A stretch of 48,295 bases of DNA from Paraburkholderia oxyphila NBRC 105797 (GTDB taxonomy: Bacteria; Pseudomonadota; Gammaproteobacteria; Burkholderiales; Burkholderiaceae), in contig NZ_BAYD01000075.1 of assembly GCF_000685075.1 (NCBI RefSeq), forward strand, positions 1-48,295. Direction: 5' to 3'. Below are positions 42,758-48,295 of the stretch, one piece after another; position 1 is the stretch's first letter, and each line of letters opens with the position of its first letter. The position numbers were made by a program, and so were the translations under genes. Below the pieces are notes generated by a model, which had not been told where the DNA came from, did no database searches, and saw only the letters and a list, made by a program, of their open reading frames with translations.

Positions 42758-43603
42758 TCAGGAAAGGAAACGGGAAACGTCTGCCACGAAGCGCTCGGGG
42801 TATTGATAGAGCGAACCGTGATTGGCATCCGGATAGATGACGAGCTGCGCATTCGGAATGTGCTGGCGCAGGATCACCGAGTTGAGCGTGTAGATGATCA
42901 CGTCGTTGTCGCCATTCACCACCAGGGTCGGCTGGCCGAGTGCCTGCAGGTAGGCGTACGGGTTAGCTTGCGGCTTGCCCCATTTGGCGAGTGCGACGAG
43001 CTGGGCCGGCGCCACGGTATCGTTGACGGCCGGATCGCGGCCTTCCGTGCGACGGCGCAAGCGTTCGAGAAACGCATGCCCGGCCGCCTGGCTGGCTTCG
43101 GAGGGCGAAAAATGCACGCGCAGCCAGAGATGGTCCGGTTCGGCATAGGTCGCGCCGAAGATTTCCTCGGCTTCGGGCGTCAGCGAGGCCATGGCTTCTC
43201 CGCTGCGCGGGCCGGTGCCAACGAGGATCAAGCGGCGAACCAGCGTGGGCTGCGCAATGGCGAGCGTCTGGGCAATCAGGCCTCCCATCGAGAAACCCAG
43301 CACATCGACCTGCTCGAGGCCGAGCGCACGGATGAACGCGGCCGCATTGGCGGCCATTTCCTCGATCGACTCGGGAACGCTGCCCGAGCTGCTCGAAATG
43401 CCGGCGTTGTTGAAGAGGATCACCTCACGTCCTGCGGCCAGGCCATCGGTCACGGCGGGATCCCAGTGATCCATGGTGCCGGTGAAGTGGATGTTCATGA
43501 CGAGCGGAACGCCCGTGGGATTGCCGAAGCGGCGAAAGGCGAAGCGGATGCCGTTTGCCTCGACGTACTGCGTCGGCGCGCTGTGGTGGGTATGGTGGGT
43601 CAT
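42758..43603 (-). CDS. Alpha/beta-fold hydrolase
   Basis: This 281-residue hydrolase has the nucleophile elbow GFSMGG, acid Asp in VNGDNDVI and His in DANHGS, so the triad is complete. The N-terminus is His-rich (MTHHTHHSAPTQ) and the fold opens with RFAFRRFGNPTGVPLVMNIHFTGTMDHWDP. It resembles non-heme peroxidase or esterase types found beside SDRs. The start at 43603 has AAGGAC upstream. The 211-base gap before it holds a second copy of the LysR-type operator, so it may have its own promoter within the group. Confidence 0.9.
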   Translation of the reverse strand: MTHHTHHSAPTQYVEANGIRFAFRRFGNPTGVPLVMNIHFTGTMDHWDPAVTDGLAAGREVILFNNAGISSSSGSVPESIEEMAANAAAFIRALGLEQVDVLGFSMGGLIAQTLAIAQPTLVRRLILVGTGPRSGEAMASLTPEAEEIFGATYAEPDHLWLRVHFSPSEASQAAGHAFLERLRRRTEGRDPAVNDTVAPAQLVALAKWGKPQANPYAYLQALGQPTLVVNGDNDVIIYTLNSVILRQHIPNAQLVIYPDANHGSLYQYPERFVADVSRFLS

Positions 43604-43753
43604 GATCGTCGTCCTTGCAGATGTGAGTTGAGGGATTCGCTTTCCGGTATGTCTGAGATGCATGGGGTACTGTTATTTCACTTCGCTTACGCGCCTGAGG
43701 ATCTCGTGCGGCGCTGCCTGCTGATGGGTAATGTATGCGCTCGCCGGCAACAG

Positions 43754-43805
43754 GAAAAAGACTTTGTAGGCAAGCGACCATGCCTCGCAGATATGGGACA
43801 GGCAT
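43754..43805. promoter_or_regulatory. Second copy of the LysR-group operator/promoter element
   Basis: The 15 bases GAAAAAGACTTTGTA at 43754-43768 are identical to 45668-45682, in the same orientation. They are followed by CGACCATGCCTCGCAGATATGG, which aligns with the palindrome at 45687-45715 at a little over half of its positions. The element lies 150-200 bases upstream of the alpha/beta hydrolase start on the minus strand. It probably lets the same regulator act on that gene. Confidence 0.6.
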
Positions 43806-43814
43806 CCCGCGTGC

Positions 43815-44561
43815 TCAGGCGGTCCTGCCGCCGTTGACGCGCAGGATTTCGCCGGTCATGTAGCTGGCCTTGCCCGATCCGACGAAGACGATGGCCTCGG
43901 CGATTTCCTCGGGCGTTCCGGCGCGTTTGAGCGGGACGCCCGAGAGCATGACGGCCTTGCGCTCGCTGCTGCCGGTCAGTCGCGTGAGCATCTCCGTGTC
44001 GATGGGGCCGGGCGCGACGGCGTTGACCCGTACCCCGGACGCAGCCACTTCCAGCGCCGCGGACTTCGTAAGGCCTTCGATAGCATGTTTGCTGGCGGCG
44101 TACAGGGACATGCCGGCCGCACCGCGCAGACCCATCGTCGACGACACGTTGACGATGCTGCCGCCTTGTTGCGCCGTCATCACGCGCAGTTCGTGCTTCA
44201 TCGCGAGCAGGGTGCCGAGCACGTTGGCATCGAAGACGGCGGCATAGCGCTCGGGTGTTTGCGCCGTGAGCGGGCCTGATTCGCCCTCTACGCCGGCCGC
44301 GTTGACGGCGATGTCGAGTCGACCGAAGCGAGCGACGGTCCGCTCGACGAGCGCTTCGACCTGTTCTTCGTAGCGAACGTCTGCCTGGATGAACTCGGCT
44401 TCGATACCCGTTGCGCGCAATTCTTCCGCGAGCTTCTCGCCGACTTCCGCCTTGCGACCGGCAAGTACGACGCGCGCCTTGTCGCGTGCGAAAGCCAGGG
44501 CTGTGGCGCGGCCAATACCGGACAGTGCGCCGGTGATGAGTACGACGGGTGAGTGATTCAT
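43815..44561 (-). CDS. Short-chain dehydrogenase/reductase (glucose-dehydrogenase-like)
   Basis: This 248-residue SDR has TGALSGIGR at the cofactor site and a VLAGRKAEVG second strand. NAAG lies in AVNAAGVEGE, Ser in IVNVSSTMGLRG and YAASK at the active site. It belongs to a different SDR subgroup from its two neighbours, which are paralogues of each other. AGGAG precedes the ATG at 44561. It lies between the truncated MFS remnant and the alpha/beta hydrolase gene on the same strand. Confidence 0.92.
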   Translation of the reverse strand: MNHSPVVLITGALSGIGRATALAFARDKARVVLAGRKAEVGEKLAEELRATGIEAEFIQADVRYEEQVEALVERTVARFGRLDIAVNAAGVEGESGPLTAQTPERYAAVFDANVLGTLLAMKHELRVMTAQQGGSIVNVSSTMGLRGAAGMSLYAASKHAIEGLTKSAALEVAASGVRVNAVAPGPIDTEMLTRLTGSSERKAVMLSGVPLKRAGTPEEIAEAIVFVGSGKASYMTGEILRVNGGRTA

Positions 44562-44605
44562 GTTGATTCTCCTGGTTGGTCAGGAATCCTGTGCATGAAA
44601 TTCGA

Positions 44606-44752
44606 TCAATCGGGAACGGTGTCGCCGGTGTATCGCAGCCGGCCGACGAGAAGGAATTCAGTTATGCAGAACACGGTCGCGCTGAGTGCGACCGAAACAA
44701 CCGCGAGCCAGTTTGGGGCGGGTGCGGAGTGGATTGGGGTGGCTTGCGTCAT
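44606..44752 (-). pseudogene. Truncated MFS transporter remnant
   Basis: This 48-codon frame begins MTQATPIHSAPAPNW followed by WLAVVSVALSATVFCITEFLLVG, the first helix of an AraJ/YdhP-type MFS exporter. After that it turns into an unrelated 11-residue ending and stops. Some 350 residues of the normal protein are missing. It is 44 bases upstream of the next SDR and 64 bases downstream of the previous one, so the gene order SDR-MFS-SDR is still visible. Confidence 0.7.
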
Positions 44753-44816
44753 GATGGATTCCGGTTTGGGTGCATCGATTTGGGGGGCCGAAATGGCAGG
44801 ATCGCGGTCGGCGCGT

Positions 44817-45563
44817 TTACAGCTTCGAGCCGCCATCCACACGAAGCGTCGTGCCAGTCGTCCATCTGGCCTGGTCGGACGCCAGGAAGGCGATCGCCGC
44901 GGCGATGTCCTCGGGTTCCGCGAGCCGTTTGATGGCCTGCAGGCCGAGCGTCATGGCGCGGCCTGCGTCGGTGCGCGTGAAGCTCGACATGTCGGTTTGC
45001 ACGACGCCGGGCGCGACCGCGTTCACGCGGATGCCACGCGGCCCCAGGTCGGCCGCGAAGTGGCGCACGAACGTCTCCACGGCGCCCTTCGTGGCCGCGT
45101 AGGCCGACAGCTCGCCAACAACCGCACGGGCCGCGAGCGACGAAAGCAGCGTGACGCTGCTGCCCTTGCACATGATCGGCAGCAGTTGCTGAACGAGAAA
45201 ATACGGAGCGCGAACGTTGACGGCGAACAGTTCGTCGAAGTCGGCGACGCCGGTTTCCTCGAGCGTGGCGGCCTTCGCGATGCCCGCGTTGGCAACGAGG
45301 ATGTCGAGCCGTTCGCCGACGATGGCCCGGACCTGCCGCGCGAGCCTGTGCGGCCCGTCTGGATCCGCGAGGTCTGCCTGGATGGCATGGGCACGGCTGC
45401 CCGCCGCAGCGATTTCGGCGACGACGGCCTCGGCCTCACGTGAGCCGCGGCCATAGTGAACGATGACCTGAGCCCCGGCCTGCGCGAGCGCCAGCGCAGC
45501 GGCACGTCCGATGCCACGGGAAGCGCCCGTCACGAGCGCGGTCTTTCCGGTGAGGGTCTTCAT
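44817..45563 (-). CDS. Short-chain dehydrogenase/reductase (second paralogue)
   Basis: This 248-residue SDR is closely similar to the protein at 41943-42704: TGASRGIGR, ILVANAGIAKA, LLSSLAARAVVGELSAYAATKGAVETFVRHFA and the ending LRVDGGSKL. The active-site motif is YAATK. The start at 45563 begins MKTLTGKTALVTG and has AAGGA upstream; the frame continues 44 codons further up without family similarity. It is the first gene of the minus-strand group, diverges from the LysR gene, and is probably controlled by the palindrome at 45687. Confidence 0.92.
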   Translation of the reverse strand: MKTLTGKTALVTGASRGIGRAAALALAQAGAQVIVHYGRGSREAEAVVAEIAAAGSRAHAIQADLADPDGPHRLARQVRAIVGERLDILVANAGIAKAATLEETGVADFDELFAVNVRAPYFLVQQLLPIMCKGSSVTLLSSLAARAVVGELSAYAATKGAVETFVRHFAADLGPRGIRVNAVAPGVVQTDMSSFTRTDAGRAMTLGLQAIKRLAEPEDIAAAIAFLASDQARWTTGTTLRVDGGSKL

Positions 45564-45667
45564 GATCGGGTCCTTCCAGCAGATGGCTGACGTTGAGGTG
45601 AGAGATGAGGTGAAAGACGTTTTCGTCCCGCTGATGGAACCGAACGATAGTTGCCGCTTGCCCGGGA

Positions 45668-45715
45668 GAAAAAGACTTTGTAAGCTGGTAGCCATACCTG
45701 AGAGGCATGGCTACC
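45668..45715. promoter_or_regulatory. Operator/promoter element of the LysR-SDR divergon
   Basis: GAAAAAGACTTTGTA (45668-45682) is followed by GGTAGCCATACC, spacer TGAGA and GGCATGGCTACC (45687-45715), an inverted repeat with 12-base arms and a single mismatch. It ends 18 bases before the LysR ATG and lies 105-150 bases before the SDR start. This is the position expected of an autoregulatory LysR site. A diverged copy stands at 43754-43805. Confidence 0.75.
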
Positions 45716-45732
45716 GGTGAGGGACTGCGCGC

Positions 45733-46614
45733 ATGGAACTGCGTCACCTGCGTTATTTCGTGGCTGTGGCGGAAGAGGGCAGCCTGACCGTCGCGGCGGA
45801 GCGCCGGCTGTACACGTCCCAGCCGTCCCTGAGCCGACAGATCCGCGACCTCGAGTACGAAGTGGGTGCGCAACTGTTCGTGCGCAGCGCGCGTGGCATC
45901 GAGCTGACCGATGCCGGCAAGGCATTTCTCGACCACGCGCGGCTGGCCCTGGCGCAGGTGGACGCGGCGTGCGAGGCCGCGCGGCGGGCAGCGCGGCCGT
46001 CGAAGCCGACGTTTGCGGTTGGCTTCCTGAGCGGCCAGGAAGTGACCTGGCTTGCTGAAGCGTCGCGTGTGCTCGCGAACGATCTGCAGACGCTCGAGAT
46101 GACGGTGTCGAGCGAGCATTCCCCCGATCTGGCGGAGGGCTTGTCTACGGGCCGGTTGGACGTTGCGTTCATGCGTGCCGAAGCCAACCGTCCCGACCTC
46201 GAGTACGTGACGGTCGCGCGCGAGCGTTTTGTCGTGCTGATGCCGAGCGATCATCGCCTGGCGGCCTTCGACGAGATCGACGTGCACGAACTGGCGAGTG
46301 AGCTGTTCATCGGCGGCTCAGACGTGGCTGGGCCCATGCGCCGCGCGATCGAAAACTATCTGAATGCAAACGACCTCGCGATCGAACCGGCGCATCGCGT
46401 CCACAACCTGACGATGGCGATGTCGCTGATTGCATCGACGAGAGGCGTTGCATTGCTGCCCGCCTATGCCGAGAAACTCCTGCCCTGGTCGGTGACAAGC
46501 CGGCCACTCAAGGGCGAAGCGCCGACGATCGAGCTGGTGGTCGGCTATAACCGCAACAACCGCTCGCCGATCCTCGCGACCTTTCTGTCGCGCATCGATC
46601 AGATCCGGCAATAG
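45733..46614 (+). CDS. LysR-family regulator of the SDR group
   Basis: This 293-residue LysR-type regulator has its winged helix-turn-helix at residues 1-60 (MELRHLRYFVAVAEEGSLTVAAERRLYTSQPSLSRQIRDLE). The effector domain begins near KPTFAVGFLSGQE and includes RLDVAFMRAEANRPDLEYVTVARERFVVLMPSDHRLA. The sequence resembles the BenM/CatR-like branch. It diverges from the SDR-MFS-SDR-hydrolase-SDR group, and the palindrome between them suits both autorepression and activation. Confidence 0.93.
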   Translation: MELRHLRYFVAVAEEGSLTVAAERRLYTSQPSLSRQIRDLEYEVGAQLFVRSARGIELTDAGKAFLDHARLALAQVDAACEAARRAARPSKPTFAVGFLSGQEVTWLAEASRVLANDLQTLEMTVSSEHSPDLAEGLSTGRLDVAFMRAEANRPDLEYVTVARERFVVLMPSDHRLAAFDEIDVHELASELFIGGSDVAGPMRRAIENYLNANDLAIEPAHRVHNLTMAMSLIASTRGVALLPAYAEKLLPWSVTSRPLKGEAPTIELVVGYNRNNRSPILATFLSRIDQIRQ

Positions 46615-47085
46615 GCGCGCGACGCGTCGGGCAGGATCATTTTCAGGAAAATTCCCACGAGAATTAATAAGCTAAACGAAGCAATAAATTCATCTATAGA
46701 TAGCGCCTTTCGGGACCTGAAAAATTCTCCGGCAGGGCGCAGCGACGGTGCTTCGTCGCTGTTTGCAGCCCGGCGCATCAGAGCTGCCCGAATTTGCTGC
46801 GGGTGCCGCAGATCGACGTTGCGATGACCTCGCTATCTTGTCCGGCTACCGGACGAATCTGGAATTCGCCTTGAAGGGCTTTTCACCTGCTCGTAGAGTG
46901 AATTCACGCCCACAGAAAACGCCACGCGATCCTCAAGGTCGCTGAAGACCATACGTTCAAGCTCGTTCCGACCTTTGCGCCAGGGCGTCGACGCCTCTGG
47001 CCGCGATATCGGCGGCATCGGATCGACGACACACCGGGCGCATACGACATGACGCCGGACATAAAAAAATTCACGGAGACTCTCA
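46615..47085. other. Non-coding region between LysR and porin genes
   Basis: These 471 bases include an AT-rich part (46650-46700), a small hairpin at 46740-46761 and the porin ribosome site (GGAG, eight bases before the ATG). Short open stretches on the plus strand look coding-like (for example a run encoding TPGAYDMTPDIKKF before the porin start), but they are interrupted and I could not assign a family. It may contain worn-out coding DNA. Confidence 0.4.
46740..46764 (+). terminator. Weak hairpin terminator after the LysR gene
   Basis: CAGCGACG, loop GTGCTT and CGTCGCTG form an eight-base stem followed by TTT, about 125 bases after the LysR stop. The T-run is short, so this is tentative. 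Confidence 0.4.
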
Positions 47086-48153
47086 ATGAAAAAGCAGCTC
47101 GCAATAGCGGTTGCGCTGGCGATGCCGTGCCTTGCGCACGCACAAAGTACGGTCACGTTGTACGGATTGATAGACGCAGGGATTAGCTATGTGTCGAATG
47201 CCGGCGGCAAGAGCGAGGTGATTGCCAACGACGGCATCATCCAGCCAAGCCGTTTCGGGTTTCAGGGCAAGGAAGATCTGGGCGGCGGCACCAAGGCGAT
47301 CTTCACGCTCGAGAATGGTTTTTCGCTGAATACGGGAGCCGATTCGCAAAGCGGGCTGATGTTCGGACGGCAGGCGTTCGCGGGCTTGAGCAATACGAAG
47401 TGGGGTTCGCTCACGTTCGGCCGGCAGTACGACTTCGTCTGGGATTACGTGACGCAGTACTCGCTCGGCTCAAGAATCGGCGCCTACGCGTTCCATCCGG
47501 GCGACTACGATCACCTTGGCGGCTCGCTGCGGATCAACAACTCGGTGAAGTATTCGGTGTCGCCGTTCGGTGGCTTCAATGTTGGGGCGCTCTATGCGTT
47601 CGGCGCCGATTCGTCGGGTGGCGGCAACGGACGTGTGGTCGCGGCAGGCGCGCAATATTCCGGCGCGATAGTGGGGCTCGCGTTTGCGTATAACAACGTC
47701 CACGACATGACGCTCGCGCCGGCCGCGCAAATCGGCACCACGCTGGGTCCGTCGTTTCCGTCCGGCACGTTCGTGGCAAGCAATATGCGCAACATCGAGG
47801 TGGCCGGCAGCGTGACGCTGGGCTCGTCTTCGACGCGTGCGCTCTTTACCGACACCAGGATCTCGACGCCAGGCGCTTCGGCGACTATGCGCAGCTATGA
47901 GATCAATGAAGTCTTTCAGATTACGCCGACTTTGGCGGCCAGTGCGGGTTATTCGCTGACGAGAATGTCGCCGTCGACCTGGCATGATGTTGCCTTTATT
48001 CTGGACTACTTCCTGTCTAAGAGAACGGATGTTTATGTCAGCGCGTCGTTTCAGAGCGTGAACGGCGGTGCTCATGCGGCGTTCCTGACGCTTCCGGCGT
48101 CGTCGAACGGGCACGAGGCCGCAGCCCGTGCAGGGATCAGGACGCTGTTCTAA
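47086..48153 (+). CDS. Burkholderia-type general porin
   Basis: This 355-residue outer-membrane porin of the OmpC-like 16-strand family has a Sec signal peptide (MKKQLAIAVALAMPCLAHAQ). STVTLYGLIDAGISYVSNAGG follows, the standard start of these porins. PSRFGFQGKEDLGGGTKAIFTLE and GRQAFAGLSNTKWGSLTFGRQYD mark the first strands. The chain ends in Phe (GIRTLF), the usual outer-membrane insertion signal. It should form trimers for passive uptake of small solutes. It is transcribed alone. Confidence 0.95.
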   Translation: MKKQLAIAVALAMPCLAHAQSTVTLYGLIDAGISYVSNAGGKSEVIANDGIIQPSRFGFQGKEDLGGGTKAIFTLENGFSLNTGADSQSGLMFGRQAFAGLSNTKWGSLTFGRQYDFVWDYVTQYSLGSRIGAYAFHPGDYDHLGGSLRINNSVKYSVSPFGGFNVGALYAFGADSSGGGNGRVVAAGAQYSGAIVGLAFAYNNVHDMTLAPAAQIGTTLGPSFPSGTFVASNMRNIEVAGSVTLGSSSTRALFTDTRISTPGASATMRSYEINEVFQITPTLAASAGYSLTRMSPSTWHDVAFILDYFLSKRTDVYVSASFQSVNGGAHAAFLTLPASSNGHEAAARAGIRTLF

Positions 48154-48211
48154 GTTAGAGTTTTTGGAATTGTGATTCCTTTGGTTGGGTGTGGATCCTG
48201 GGGGCGTTGGC

Positions 48212-48283
48212 CTTAACTTGTATTCGCGGCGGGCCGCAGGCGTTGCCCCTGTGCGGGGCGGCACCTACTTTTCTTTGCAGCCG
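48212..48283 (-). repeat. Dispersed Burkholderia-type repeat, right end
   Basis: This is the inverted copy of the repeat at 1-72, differing at two positions. The alignment breaks off exactly after the segment ACAAGTTAAG on both sides. It lies about 60 bases after the porin stop, a typical place for such intergenic elements. Confidence 0.85.
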
Positions 48284-48295
48284 CAAAGAAAAGTA
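48266..48295. repeat. 30-bp perfect hairpin at the window edge
   Basis: TACTTTTCTTTGC, loop AGCC and GCAAAGAAAAGTA form a perfect 13-base stem. It partly overlaps the dispersed repeat and probably marks the centre of a larger two-sided element that continues outside the window. Confidence 0.8.

Noticed and set aside
46800..47085. Possible gene between the LysR and porin genes.
   Set aside because: Short frames on both strands look partly coding, but they shift frame, lack starts with ribosome sites and match no family I know.

Overview
The window is high-GC DNA with the gene style of a Burkholderia-group betaproteobacterium, probably Paraburkholderia, Burkholderia or Caballeronia. Supporting signs are the Burkholderia-type trimeric porin, the MdtABC-like RND operon with a NodT-type outer-membrane factor, and the dispersed repeat at both ends. 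Nearly the same 72-bp repeat opens the window and, inverted, closes it. This suggests a natural contig of a draft assembly that stops at repeats. No rRNA, tRNA, CRISPR array or transposase gene was seen.

Region 1 (about 120-13170) is a complete quinohemoprotein amine dehydrogenase (QHNDH) system. The plus-strand operon holds the diheme alpha subunit (qhpA), the radical SAM/SPASM thioether-forming enzyme (qhpD), the small cofactor-bearing gamma subunit (qhpC) and the beta-propeller subunit (qhpB). The divergent minus-strand series holds an aldehyde dehydrogenase, a Tat-exported high-potential iron-sulfur protein (HiPIP), a sigma54-dependent activator, and the maturation genes qhpF (ABC exporter), qhpE (subtilisin-like protease) and qhpG (flavin monooxygenase). 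A near-perfect -24/-12 promoter precedes qhpA. The expected logic is: an amine inducer acts on the activator and RNA polymerase-sigma54; QhpC is cross-linked by QhpD, hydroxylated by QhpG, trimmed by QhpE and exported by QhpF; the periplasmic enzyme converts primary amines to aldehydes; and the dehydrogenase oxidises these to acids. HiPIP is a candidate electron acceptor.

Region 2 (13190-21200) is a mixed block of small housekeeping or stress genes: a Cys-containing small protein, a HAD hydrolase, a DUF4410 protein, a YghU-like GST, a membrane-anchored TAXI protein, a dienelactone hydrolase, a YjbQ protein, an NfsB-like nitroreductase and a surface-antigen barrel. Region 3 (21320-31010) is the RND efflux operon mdtA-mdtB-mdtC-OMF, followed in frame by the remnant of a glycine-zipper gene.

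Region 4 (31570-41190) holds a VOC protein, a divergent LysR/SDR pair, an AraC regulator with a 9-bp tandem repeat in its linker, a BCCT transporter plus esterase operon, metE without an intact metR beside it, and a cytochrome b561. Region 5 (41440-46620) is a LysR-controlled group of three SDRs and an alpha/beta hydrolase, interleaved with two deleted MFS transporter genes and carrying two copies of a probable operator. A porin gene and the terminal repeat close the window.

All calls come from reading the sequence and remembered family features. No database search was run.
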